Assembly (NCBI GenBank): GCA_022510985.1
Contig: JAFLSL010000086.1
Coordinates: 1 to 5,559, forward strand
Reading direction: 5' to 3'
DNA from: Ruminococcus sp.
Lineage (GTDB): Bacteria; Bacillota; Clostridia; Oscillospirales; Acutalibacteraceae
Length of the DNA stretch: 5,559 bases
Positions 1 through 5,559 of the stretch are shown here, in pieces; position 1 is the first letter of the stretch, and each line of letters begins with the position of its first letter. The notes beneath the pieces were generated by a model. That model was given only the letters and a program-made list of their open reading frames with translations. It searched no databases and was not told the DNA's origin. Made by a program: the position numbers and the translations under genes.

Positions 1-85
1 AATAATAATGGATTATAGTGGATAAGTTTTGATTTTGTTTTTAACAAAATTTCCACAAATGCTTAAATATAAGGAAAGGAAAAAT
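1..85 (+). promoter_or_regulatory. dnaA leader with DnaA-box-like sites
   Basis: This is the non-coding lead-in to dnaA; the promoter probably lies upstream of the window. Positions 17-25 read AGTGGATAA, whose reverse complement TTATCCACT matches the DnaA box TTATCCACA at 8 of 9 bases. Positions 49-57 read ATTTCCACA, a weaker match at 7 of 9. Between them ATTTTGTT (32-39) and AACAAAAT (43-50) form a perfect 8-bp inverted repeat around a TTT loop. DnaA boxes in front of dnaA commonly serve autoregulation and, in Firmicutes, form one half of a bipartite origin; that role is inferred here. The ribosome binding site AAGGAAAGGA occupies 71-80. Confidence 0.5.
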
Positions 86-1393
86 ATGGAACATTTTACT
101 GAAGCTTGGGGCGTTATTTGTGACTATTGCAGAAGGCAAATGACCGATATCGCCTACAATACTTGGATAAATAGAATCGAACCCGTCAGCCTTGATTTTG
201 ACAGAAAACAGGCAGTTTTGCTTGTCCCGAACGACTTTCACCGCCAAACTCTGGAGCGTTGCTACAAGCTTTTACTTCAGGATACATTTAAAGCAGTTTT
301 CGACACGGAAATTGAAGTTGTTTTTACAATCCCGAGCGAGGATCCCGTTGAGGAAATTAAAGAAGAAATTATGGACAACGGCTATGAATATACCTTCGAT
401 ACATTTATCGTCGGAAATTCAAATAAATTTGCTCACGCAGCGTGTTTGGCTGTTGCTCAGAATCCGTCAAAAGCGTATAACCCGCTTTTCCTCTACGGAA
501 ACTCGGGACTTGGAAAAACACACCTGCTCTATGCTATCGGAAACGAAATTAAAAAGAATGACTCTTCAAAGTCAATCTGCTATGTAAAAGGTGACGATTT
601 TACAAACGAGTTGATTGAATCGCTGCACAGAGCAACTATGTCGGATTTCCGCCAAAAATACCGCTACGCTGACGTGCTTTTAGTTGATGATGTTCAGTTT
701 ATAGGAGGAAAAGAAAGTACACAGGAGGAATTCTTCCACACATTTGAAACTCTCTATCTTGCCCAAAAGCAGATAATCTTAACCTCAGACAGACCTCCAA
801 AGGAAATAAAAACCCTTGACGATCGCCTTAGAGGAAGATTTGAAATGGGACTTATCGCTGATATTCAGCCGCCCGATGTTGAAACAAGAATTGCAATTAT
901 AAAACGCAAGGCGGAAATTATGAATATCGAAATTCCGAAAGATGTCTGCGAATACATTGCAAATAATTTAAAAAGCAATATCCGCCAGCTCGAGGGAACA
1001 GTTAAAAAAATAAAAGCTAAAAATAATCTTGACGGTGAAAAACCTTCTATAAAATCAGTTCAGAATATTATCGCTGATATTTTAAATAATGACACTCCTC
1101 CCGAGGTTACGGTTGAAAAAATTATCGAAGAGGTTGCCAGAACCTTTAACGTAACCGAAGAAGAATTAAGAAGTCCTAAAAATCGCAGTGCCTACATAAG
1201 CTCACCCCGTCAGGTTGCAATTTACATCACAAATGAGCTGACAACCCTAACTCAGGAAAGAATAGGAAAAGAGTTCGGCGGAAGAGATCACTCAACAATA
1301 AAATATGCGATTGATACAACCTCAAAGAAAATAAAAAAGGATTCAAAACTCCGTTCTATTGTAGAAGATATTATAAAAAATTGCAGTTCATAA
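86..1393 (+). CDS. dnaA: Chromosomal replication initiator protein DnaA
   Basis: DnaA binds DnaA boxes at oriC, oligomerises with ATP, melts the origin and brings in the replicative helicase. The product is 435 residues, close to the usual 440-460. Domain I spans about 1-80 and is followed by a short linker (about 82-102). The AAA+ domain follows, with Walker A GNSGLGKT (138-145), Walker B LLVDDVQF (198-205), a sensor 1 region ILTSDRPP (231-238) and the arginine-finger stretch RLRGRF (247-252). C-terminal domain IV carries the DnaA signature, including SPRQVAIY (373-380) and the box-binding loop GGRDHSTI (398-405). I chose ATG 86 because AAGGAAAGGA lies just upstream and the protein then begins as other DnaA proteins do. 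In-frame TTG 29 and ATG 59 lack a good ribosome binding site and would add residues across the DnaA-box leader. All key motifs are intact. Confidence 0.98.
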   Translation: MEHFTEAWGVICDYCRRQMTDIAYNTWINRIEPVSLDFDRKQAVLLVPNDFHRQTLERCYKLLLQDTFKAVFDTEIEVVFTIPSEDPVEEIKEEIMDNGYEYTFDTFIVGNSNKFAHAACLAVAQNPSKAYNPLFLYGNSGLGKTHLLYAIGNEIKKNDSSKSICYVKGDDFTNELIESLHRATMSDFRQKYRYADVLLVDDVQFIGGKESTQEEFFHTFETLYLAQKQIILTSDRPPKEIKTLDDRLRGRFEMGLIADIQPPDVETRIAIIKRKAEIMNIEIPKDVCEYIANNLKSNIRQLEGTVKKIKAKNNLDGEKPSIKSVQNIIADILNNDTPPEVTVEKIIEEVARTFNVTEEELRSPKNRSAYISSPRQVAIYITNELTTLTQERIGKEFGGRDHSTIKYAIDTTSKKIKKDSKLRSIVEDIIKNCSS

Positions 1394-1403
1394 CTCTAAA
1401 AAT

Positions 1404-1432
1404 TTTTAACAATTTTTTCAACTTTTAACAAT
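1404..1432 (+). repeat. Direct repeat TTTTAACAAT, two copies
   Basis: Perfect 10-bp copies occupy 1404-1413 and 1423-1432, with a start-to-start distance of 19 bp. TTTTTCAAC lies between them and resembles the later TTCAACAT units. The 9-mer TTTTAACAA recurs before dnaA at 39-47. AT-rich DNA produces such repeats by chance, but the placement next to DnaA boxes on both sides of dnaA argues for a role in the origin. Confidence 0.45.
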
Positions 1433-1435
1433 CAC

Positions 1436-1444
1436 TTTTCCACA
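1436..1444 (+). promoter_or_regulatory. DnaA box TTTTCCACA
   Basis: It matches the consensus TTATCCACA at 8 of 9 bases, and TTTTCCACA is a common functional variant. It sits 43 bp after the dnaA stop codon and points towards dnaN. Together with the reversed site at 1448-1456 it forms a pair with dyad symmetry. Confidence 0.75.
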
Positions 1445-1447
1445 GAG

Positions 1448-1456
1448 TGGGGAAAA
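1448..1456 (-). promoter_or_regulatory. Degenerate reversed DnaA box
   Basis: On the minus strand this reads TTTTCCCCA, 7 of 9 against TTATCCACA. It faces the box at 1436-1444: ACTTTTCC (1434-1441) is the exact reverse complement of GGAAAAGT (1451-1458). As a lone match it would be weak; the symmetric pairing is the main support. Confidence 0.4.
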
Positions 1457-1475
1457 GTAAAGTTACTCGGAAAAA

Positions 1476-1484
1476 TTTTCCACA
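1476..1484 (+). promoter_or_regulatory. DnaA box TTTTCCACA
   Basis: This is a second exact copy of the 8-of-9 box, starting 40 bp after the first and in the same orientation. Its left part also belongs to a small palindrome, GGAAAA (1469-1474) and TTTTCC (1476-1481) around a single A. Confidence 0.75.
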
Positions 1485-1551
1485 TCTTCAACAATATTAA
1501 AATGAAAACTCAATATTAATTTTTCCAGTTATTTTCTCATAAATTGAAAGA

Positions 1552-1567
1552 TTCAACATTTCAACAT
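1552..1567 (+). repeat. Tandem TTCAACAT repeat before the trio array
   Basis: Two perfect 8-bp copies lie head to tail (1552-1559 and 1560-1567), separated from the CTA triplets only by CCT. The 9-mer ending in the second copy, ATTTCAACA (1558-1566), matches the DnaA box at 6 of 9 positions and keeps its CA ending. In Bacillus subtilis a pair of DnaA boxes occupies this slot, so these may be low-affinity DnaA sites. That is an inference from position. Confidence 0.5.
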
Positions 1568-1570
1568 CCT

Positions 1571-1600
1571 CTACTACTACTACTATATAATATAATAACA
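1571..1600 (+). other. DnaA-trio array and AT-rich unwinding element
   Basis: Positions 1571-1585 are five perfect CTA triplets. The other strand therefore reads GAT five times in the 3' to 5' direction, which is the DnaA-trio motif bound by DnaA as it spreads along one strand during melting (known from Bacillus subtilis). The array runs directly into an A/T-only stretch (1584-1598), as expected for a duplex unwinding element. Five uninterrupted triplets is an unusually regular array. Confidence 0.75.
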
Positions 1601-1611
1601 TTTATGTATTA

Positions 1612-1626
1612 AAACGCTTCGCGTTT
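1612..1626 (+). other. Hairpin ahead of the dnaN ribosome binding site
   Basis: AAACGC (1612-1617) and GCGTTT (1621-1626) pair perfectly around a TTC loop, and TTA/TAA on either side can extend the stem with one bulged A. It ends 4 bases before the ribosome binding site AAGGAG (1631-1636). It lacks a following T-run, so it is not a standard terminator. A role in dnaN mRNA stability or translation is possible. Confidence 0.45.
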
Positions 1627-1644
1627 AAAAAAGGAGTTAATAAA

Positions 1645-2748
1645 ATGAAGATAAACGTTTTGCGTACAGATTTAGCAAATGCTGTTTCAATTGTTTCAAG
1701 AGCAGTTTCAAATAAAGCTTCAATTCCTGCTTTGGAAGGACTTTTAATAAAAGCCTACGGCTCAAAAATTACAATTTCAGGCTACGACCTTGAAATCGGA
1801 ATTAACACAAGCATTGATGCAACCATTTCCGCTCAGGGCGAAATTGTTGTAAGTGCAAAACTTTTCTCGGAAATCGTAAGAAAATTACCCGAAGAGGTTG
1901 TTTGCATTGAAACTGACGACAGAATGATAACTTACATAACAAGCGGTCACGCTGATTATCAAATTGTCGGAATGAATTCTGCCGAGTATCCTGACCTTCC
2001 TGAGTTCGAGGAAACAGAAGGATTTGAAATTGAAGGAAATGTTTTAAAAGAAATGATTCGCCAAACGGTTTATGCAGTTTCCGACAACAACGCAAAGCCT
2101 ATTTATACAGGATCACTTTTTGAAATTGAAAATAAAAGCTTTAAAATTGTTGCAGTTGACGGCTACAGAATGGCAATTCGTCAGGAAGCTGTTGATTGCG
2201 ATGAAAATACTCAGTTCGTAGTTCCCGGAAAAACTCAGCAGGAAGTTTTAAAAATTGTCGGAAATGATGAGGAAAATGTTTATGTAAGCGTCGGTCAAAG
2301 ACATATTATGTTTAAAATCGGCTCATATTCCGTAATTTCCCGACTGATTGAGGGAACATTCCTCGATTATAACAGCACTATTCCGAAAACTCAGAAAACA
2401 GAGGCTACTGTTAACACAAGACTTTTAATCAACGCGGTTGACCGTATGTCACTTTTGAACGGCGATAAAATTCAAAGTCCCGTAAGATGTAATTTTGTAA
2501 ACGGAGAAATTCATTTCTCCTGCACTTCGGCAATCGGAAAAGCAAACGATGTAATTTCCGCTCCTATTAACGGCGATGATGTTGAAATCGGCTTTAACAA
2601 CCGCTATCTTTTAGACGCACTCAGAAATATCGATGCAGATGAAGTAAAAATTACTTTAAACGGAGGACTTTCTCCGATGATTATCAAACCTGTTCAGGGC
2701 GATAGTTTTATCAGTCTTGTTGTTCCGATGAGGCTCTCTAATGAATAG
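1645..2748 (+). CDS. dnaN: DNA polymerase III subunit beta (sliding clamp)
   Basis: The product is 367 residues, the normal length for the beta clamp, a ring-shaped dimer that holds DNA polymerase III on DNA and is also a docking site for repair and regulatory proteins. It divides into the three clamp domains, roughly 1-120, 128-245 and 246-367. Recognisable family segments are AEYPDLPE (113-120) at the end of domain 1, VDGYRMA (171-177) in domain 2, and the C-terminal VVPMRL (359-364) that lines the partner-binding cleft. The start ATG follows AAGGAG at 1631-1636 with 8-base spacing. Its last 8 bases overlap the next gene, so the two are probably translationally coupled. A promoter may lie in the origin gap, but I see no convincing -35/-10 pair there. 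Confidence 0.98.
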   Translation: MKINVLRTDLANAVSIVSRAVSNKASIPALEGLLIKAYGSKITISGYDLEIGINTSIDATISAQGEIVVSAKLFSEIVRKLPEEVVCIETDDRMITYITSGHADYQIVGMNSAEYPDLPEFEETEGFEIEGNVLKEMIRQTVYAVSDNNAKPIYTGSLFEIENKSFKIVAVDGYRMAIRQEAVDCDENTQFVVPGKTQQEVLKIVGNDEENVYVSVGQRHIMFKIGSYSVISRLIEGTFLDYNSTIPKTQKTEATVNTRLLINAVDRMSLLNGDKIQSPVRCNFVNGEIHFSCTSAIGKANDVISAPINGDDVEIGFNNRYLLDALRNIDADEVKITLNGGLSPMIIKPVQGDSFISLVVPMRLSNE

Positions 2749-2959
2749 AGAAAAGATTAAAGTAGAGGGCGAGTTTATAAAGCTGCAGGATATTTTAAAA
2801 TTCAGCGGACTTTGTATGACCGGCGGTCACGCAAAAATTGTAGTGCAAAACGGCGAGATAAAAGTAAACGGAGAAGTTTGCACGATGCGTGGAAAAAAGC
2901 TTAGAACCGGCGATGTTGTGGAATATGACGGAAAAGAAATTGAAGTTATTTTAGTTTAA
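2741..2959 (+). CDS. yaaA: S4-domain RNA-binding protein, YaaA type
   Basis: This 72-residue protein is nearly all S4 domain. The RNA-binding fold is visible in [13 protein letters not shown] (12-24), then the GGHAK turn (28-32) and the strand [10 protein letters not shown] (37-46), ending with GDVVEYDG (57-64). It matches the small S4 protein found between dnaN and recF in many Firmicutes (yaaA of Bacillus subtilis), which is thought to act in ribosome assembly. The start lies inside the dnaN stop region (8-bp overlap), preceded only by a weak AGG at 2731-2733, so it probably depends on ribosomes finishing dnaN. Family assignment is strong from domain and position; the exact RNA target cannot be read from the sequence. 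Confidence 0.93.
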   Translation: MNREKIKVEGEFIKLQDILKFSGLCMTGGHAKIVVQNGEIKVNGEVCTMRGKKLRTGDVVEYDGKEIEVILV

Positions 2960-2981
2960 AAAATAAAAAGAGGTATGCGGT

Positions 2982-4079
2982 TTGTATGTAACAAAATTAC
3001 AATTTAAAAATTATCGCAACCTTTGTGACGACGTTGTAAAGCCCTGCGAAAAAATCAATGTAATCTACGGAAACAACGCACAGGGAAAAACGAATATTTT
3101 AGAGGCTTTGTGGCTTTTTTGCGGAGGTCACAGCTTTAAAGGCTCCAAGGAAAATGAGTTTATAAAATTCGGCGAAAAATTTGCGAAAATTAATGCGGAA
3201 TTTTTCTCGCAAGGCAGAGAGCAGAGTGCCGAGATTATTTTTAACGGAATAAAAAAAGAGGTTTTTATAAACGGTGTTAAGAAAAATTCGTCAGCTGCCT
3301 TGATAGAAAAATTTAATGCGGTAGTTTTTTCGCCTGAGGATCTTACTCTGGTAAAAAGAGGTCCGTCCGCACGAAGAAGATTTATCGACAGTGCAATTTG
3401 CAGAGAAAAATTAAAAAATGCAATTGTCATTTCAAAATATAATCAGACCTTAAACCAAAGAAACGCTCTTTTAAAAGATATCTACAGACATCCCGAGCTG
3501 AAAAATACGCTTGAAATTTGGGACGATACACTCTGTTCTTTGGGAGCAAAAATTATTTTTCAAAGGCTTTCGTATATAGAAAAGCTTTCCTCGGACGCCC
3601 GCGAATATCATTTCGGAATTTCTGATAATACCGAAAAATTAGAGATTATTTACAATTCAAATTGCGGTGCAAAAACGGGGGACAGCGAAGGAGAAATTTT
3701 TGAAAAACTGTCGGGTGCTTTAAAATCGTCAAAAAAAGAGGACATAAACAGCGGTTATACAAATATCGGTCCTCACCGAGACGATTTCGATATTTTTATA
3801 AATGACAGAAAAGCAAAAATTTTTGCATCTCAAGGTCAGCAAAGAAGTGCGGTTTTATCCCTGAAATTAGCCGAGGCAAATGTGCTTAGCACCTTGACCG
3901 GGGAAAATCCCGTTATTCTTCTCGACGACGTGCTTTCCGAACTTGATAGTAAACGCAGGGATTTTTTGCTCAATAAAATAAAGGATTATCAGGTTTTTAT
4001 AACGACCTGCGAATTAAATGAAGAGGAAGCATTAAAAGAGGGAAAGAAATTTTTAATAAAAGAAGGAAAGATAAGCTGA
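2982..4079 (+). CDS. recF: DNA replication and repair protein RecF
   Basis: RecF is an SMC-like ATPase that works with RecO and RecR to load RecA at single-strand gaps behind stalled forks. At 365 residues it has the family length. Walker A is GNNAQGKT (30-37), the conserved GPHRDD lies at 263-268, the ABC signature SQGQQRS at 283-289, and Walker B with D-loop VILLDDVLSELD at 311-322. The start is TTG: it gives the typical RecF N-terminus MYVTKLQFKNYRNL and sits 8 bases after AAAGAGG (2967-2973). The nearby ATGs at 2975 and 2986 are out of frame, and an in-frame stop at 2964 rules out any earlier start. It lies 22 bp after yaaA and 1 bp before remB. No motif is missing. Confidence 0.97.
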   Translation: MYVTKLQFKNYRNLCDDVVKPCEKINVIYGNNAQGKTNILEALWLFCGGHSFKGSKENEFIKFGEKFAKINAEFFSQGREQSAEIIFNGIKKEVFINGVKKNSSAALIEKFNAVVFSPEDLTLVKRGPSARRRFIDSAICREKLKNAIVISKYNQTLNQRNALLKDIYRHPELKNTLEIWDDTLCSLGAKIIFQRLSYIEKLSSDAREYHFGISDNTEKLEIIYNSNCGAKTGDSEGEIFEKLSGALKSSKKEDINSGYTNIGPHRDDFDIFINDRKAKIFASQGQQRSAVLSLKLAEANVLSTLTGENPVILLDDVLSELDSKRRDFLLNKIKDYQVFITTCELNEEEALKEGKKFLIKEGKIS

Positions 4080-4080
4080 T

Positions 4081-4350
4081 ATGTACCTTCATTTGGGAGA
4101 AAAAACGGTTATAAGAACCGAAAACATAATAGGAATTTTTGACCTCGACAACAGCACAATTTCAAAACATACGAGAAATTATCTGACAGTCGCTGAGAAA
4201 AAAGGCGAAGTTGTAAATGTAAGCTATGAACTTCCGAAATCATTCATAGTTTGCAAGGAAGAAAAAGAAAAAAAGGTTTATATAAGCCAAATTTCAAGCA
4301 ATACTCTTTATAAAAGAATTCTAAATAATAAGGAAGGAAGACAAGTATGA
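4081..4350 (+). CDS. remB: Extracellular matrix regulator RemB family (DUF370)
   Basis: The 89-residue product starts MYLHLGEKTVI and continues ENIIGIFDLDN (14-24), then LPKSFIV (51-57) and YISQISSNTLYKR (67-79). This is the pattern of RemB/YaaB, the small DUF370 protein encoded between recF and gyrB in Bacillus subtilis, where it is one of the factors needed for biofilm matrix gene expression. Its relative RemA is a DNA-binding activator; whether this protein binds DNA is not visible. The C-terminus (58-66, KEEKEKKVY region) is more charged than I expect for the family. The gene begins 1 bp after the recF stop, with AAGGAAAG at 4063-4070 as ribosome binding site, and overlaps the next gene by 4 bp, so it is clearly part of the operon. 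Confidence 0.9.
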   Translation: MYLHLGEKTVIRTENIIGIFDLDNSTISKHTRNYLTVAEKKGEVVNVSYELPKSFIVCKEEKEKKVYISQISSNTLYKRILNNKEGRQV

Positions 4351-5045
4351 GAAAATACTGTCCGTACTGCGGAAGAAGAATTTCTTATTTTACCACGTTC
4401 CACGAAAAAAAAAGAGGAATTCACACCTGTACCCGTTGTAAAAAGGAAAGCAAAATAAAAACCGATTTCCGACTGATTATAGCTTTCATTGCGGTTGTGC
4501 TGGTTGTGTTTATGTTTATGGTGGTTTGGATGGGCTCCGGAAATTACAACAACTTTCTAGGAGTAATAATAACAGCGGCAATTTTAATGGTATTTTACTT
4601 CTCAACCCCGATTTTTATTCGCTTTGTTCCGCTAAAAAAATACAGAGTACAGGAAGAACCCAAAGAAGAATTCGAATATGAATACGAGCCTATGTCTGAC
4701 GATGAAACTTTTCCCGAGGAAAGCAAGTTTACCTTTAATCGTGACGTTTTTGATAAGGTTAAAGAAAAGAGAAATTCAACAATTACCCGCAACAATGCGG
4801 AAAACTCAGACAGCATAGAACACACAAAAATCGCTGACAAAACCTACATACCGATTATAAATGATGTGACCGAGTCCCACGCTTCGTCAGAGGACGTTCC
4901 GCTTAGAAGAGTAAATACACCGAGTGGGAATTATACCGATTACAAAACAAAGGAAAATTTTGACGACGAGGTTTCATCATACGTTCAGAAAAAAGTTCCG
5001 AAAAAACCTGACGGATCCCGATATACAGCGAACAGGAAACTTTGA
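4347..5045 (+). CDS. Zinc-ribbon protein with two membrane helices and acidic tail
   Basis: I do not recognise a named family. The 232-residue product opens with a zinc ribbon: CPYC (C5, C8) and CTRC (C28, C31), a four-cysteine site. Two hydrophobic segments follow, about 43-62 and 70-91, separated by a short GSGNYNN loop, so both ends probably lie on the same side, most likely the cytoplasm given the zinc ribbon and positive residues before helix 1. A long polar tail follows, first very acidic (about 102-125, rich in E, D and Y), then mixed and basic at the end. The start overlaps remB by 4 bp and has AAGGAAGGA at 4330-4338. The tail looks disordered and could bind a partner. It resembles the next gene product. 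Its function is unknown, and the operon position does not prove a replication role. Confidence 0.88.
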   Translation: MRKYCPYCGRRISYFTTFHEKKRGIHTCTRCKKESKIKTDFRLIIAFIAVVLVVFMFMVVWMGSGNYNNFLGVIITAAILMVFYFSTPIFIRFVPLKKYRVQEEPKEEFEYEYEPMSDDETFPEESKFTFNRDVFDKVKEKRNSTITRNNAENSDSIEHTKIADKTYIPIINDVTESHASSEDVPLRRVNTPSGNYTDYKTKENFDDEVSSYVQKKVPKKPDGSRYTANRKL

Positions 5046-5047
5046 TT

Positions 5048-5446
5048 ATGTTTAAATTACCTGTCTGTCCGTATTGCCACACAGTCTACAGTTACGGCGA
5101 AGTTAAAAAGTCAGAAAAAAAAGAGATTATAAAATGCTACCACTGCAAAAATAATTTTAAACAGGGGAGAGCAAAAGGGTTTTTATTCTTAGCTTTTATA
5201 ATCGTAGCTTTAGCGGTTCTTATAAATAAGGCAATTTTAAATCTAACGGCGGATATAGTAACGTCGCTTATTCCGCTTTTGGCTATAAGCTTAATAGCAG
5301 TAATTTTATTTATAATTTTATCTCCGTATTTTATCGAATTTAAAAAAATAAAAAATGAAAAGATTAAAGAAATTCCATCGGTAAAAATTACGGATGATAT
5401 AAAATTAAAACAAAAACGCAGTATTAAAAAAAGAAATAATGAATAG
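5048..5446 (+). CDS. Small zinc-ribbon protein with two membrane helices
   Basis: This 132-residue protein of unknown function has the same plan as its upstream neighbour: CPYC (C7, C10) and CYHC (C30, C33) form a zinc ribbon, followed by hydrophobic segments at about 44-60 and 70-92, then a strongly basic, lysine-rich tail ending KKRNNE. The end of helix 2, LSPYFIEF, lines up with STPIFIRF of the neighbour, which supports common descent. I prefer ATG 5048, 10 bases after AGGA (5034-5037); TTG 5042 is in frame but only 4 bases from that site. With ATG 5048 there are 2 bases between the genes. The tail here is basic where the neighbour has an acidic stretch, so the two might interact; that is speculation. 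gyrB begins 22 bp later. Confidence 0.85.
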   Translation: MFKLPVCPYCHTVYSYGEVKKSEKKEIIKCYHCKNNFKQGRAKGFLFLAFIIVALAVLINKAILNLTADIVTSLIPLLAISLIAVILFIILSPYFIEFKKIKNEKIKEIPSVKITDDIKLKQKRSIKKRNNE

Positions 5447-5468
5447 AAGAATATTTGGAGGTAATTGA

Positions 5469-5559
5469 ATGGAAAACGAAGATGTAAAGGTATCGAAAGT
5501 CGAAAATGAATATGGTGCTGACGATATACAGGTCCTCGAAGGACTTGAGGCGGTCAGAA
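5469..5559 (+). CDS. gyrB: DNA gyrase subunit B, N-terminal fragment
   Basis: Only the first 30 codons are in the window; the gene runs off the right edge. The peptide contains YGADDIQVLEGLEAVR (15-30), the hallmark start of the GyrB ATPase domain, normally followed by RKRPGMYIG. GyrB supplies ATP hydrolysis to gyrase, which puts negative supercoils into DNA and relieves strain ahead of forks. The start ATG is set by a strong GGAGG at 5457-5461 with 7-base spacing. A ParE assignment cannot be fully excluded from so short a piece, but the place after recF-remB fits gyrB. Confidence 0.93.
   Translation, partial: MENEDVKVSKVENEYGADDIQVLEGLEAVR

Larger units (their letters stand above)
1394..1644. 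other. oriC: Probable oriC unwinding region between dnaA and dnaN
   Basis: This 251-bp gap holds no open reading frame of note and is strongly AT-rich. From left to right it contains a direct repeat of TTTTAACAAT (1404-1413, 1423-1432), two TTTTCCACA boxes (1436-1444, 1476-1484), a reversed degenerate box (1448-1456), a tandem TTCAACAT repeat (1552-1567), five CTA triplets (1571-1585), an A/T-only stretch (1584-1598) and a hairpin (1612-1626). In Bacillus subtilis the dnaA-dnaN gap holds the duplex unwinding element, with DnaA boxes followed by DnaA-trios on the same strand and in the same direction relative to dnaN. The parallel in position and order makes this the likely site of initial melting. 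Helicase loading here is inferred, not shown. Confidence 0.8.

Noticed and set aside
29..85. Upstream extension of dnaA to TTG 29 or ATG 59
   Set aside because: The added residues do not look like a DnaA N-terminus, cross DnaA-box-like leader DNA, and lack a ribosome binding site, whereas ATG 86 has a strong one.
192..587. Overlapping + strand reading frame inside dnaA
   Set aside because: It lies wholly within the clearly coding dnaA frame and shows no recognisable domain.
1586..1596. TATAAT twice (1586-1591, 1591-1596) as a dnaN promoter -10
   Set aside because: No reasonable -35 lies 16-18 bases upstream, and the sequence is part of the A/T-only unwinding tract where such matches are expected.
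1802..2095. Minus-strand reading frame inside dnaN (similar cases at 41-247, 3128-3430 and 4595-4840)
   Set aside because: These are antisense shadows of well-supported genes, with no domain or independent start signal to support them.
3113..3120. T-run in recF as a possible terminator
   Set aside because: It lies inside coding sequence and has no preceding stable stem.
5447..5468. Possible terminator or promoter before gyrB
   Set aside because: Only 22 bases are present, with a ribosome binding site and no stem, T-run or promoter elements.
1..5559. CRISPR array, transposon, tRNA or rRNA genes
   Set aside because: No spaced long repeats, transposase-like protein, terminal inverted repeats or RNA gene signatures were seen; this is an ordinary core replication region.

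Overview
This is the start of the chromosomal replication block of a low-GC Gram-positive bacterium: dnaA, dnaN, an S4-domain gene (yaaA type), recF, remB (DUF370), two small zinc-ribbon membrane-protein genes, and the first 30 codons of gyrB. Everything is on the + strand. The order dnaA-dnaN-yaaA-recF-remB-gyrB is the classic Firmicutes arrangement. The AT-rich base composition, AGGA/GGAGG ribosome binding sites, TTG starts and protein character suggest a clostridial lineage, perhaps Oscillospiraceae/Ruminococcaceae. That placement is an inference from sequence character, not from a database search.

Layout. Positions 1-85 are the dnaA leader, with DnaA-box-like sites and a small AT-rich inverted repeat. 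Positions 86-1393 encode the initiator DnaA. Positions 1394-1644 are a non-coding, very AT-rich gap that looks like the unwinding part of oriC. It holds two TTTTCCACA DnaA boxes, a reversed degenerate box, short direct repeats, and a run of five CTA triplets (DnaA-trio array) running into an A/T-only stretch, followed by a hairpin next to the dnaN ribosome binding site. From 1645 to the right edge the genes are tightly packed (8-bp and 4-bp overlaps, gaps of 1 to 22 bp) with no visible terminator, which suggests a single transcription unit reaching gyrB.

Function. DnaA opens the origin, DnaN is the sliding clamp, RecF loads RecA at gaps, GyrB removes positive supercoils, the S4 protein probably binds rRNA, and RemB is a small regulator-like DUF370 protein. 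The two genes between remB and gyrB are not part of the classic set. Each encodes an N-terminal CPYC...CxxC zinc ribbon followed by two membrane helices, and they look like diverged copies of each other. They are the least explained coding content here. The most interesting non-coding content is the origin, where the trio array is preceded by a perfect tandem TTCAACAT repeat instead of canonical DnaA boxes.
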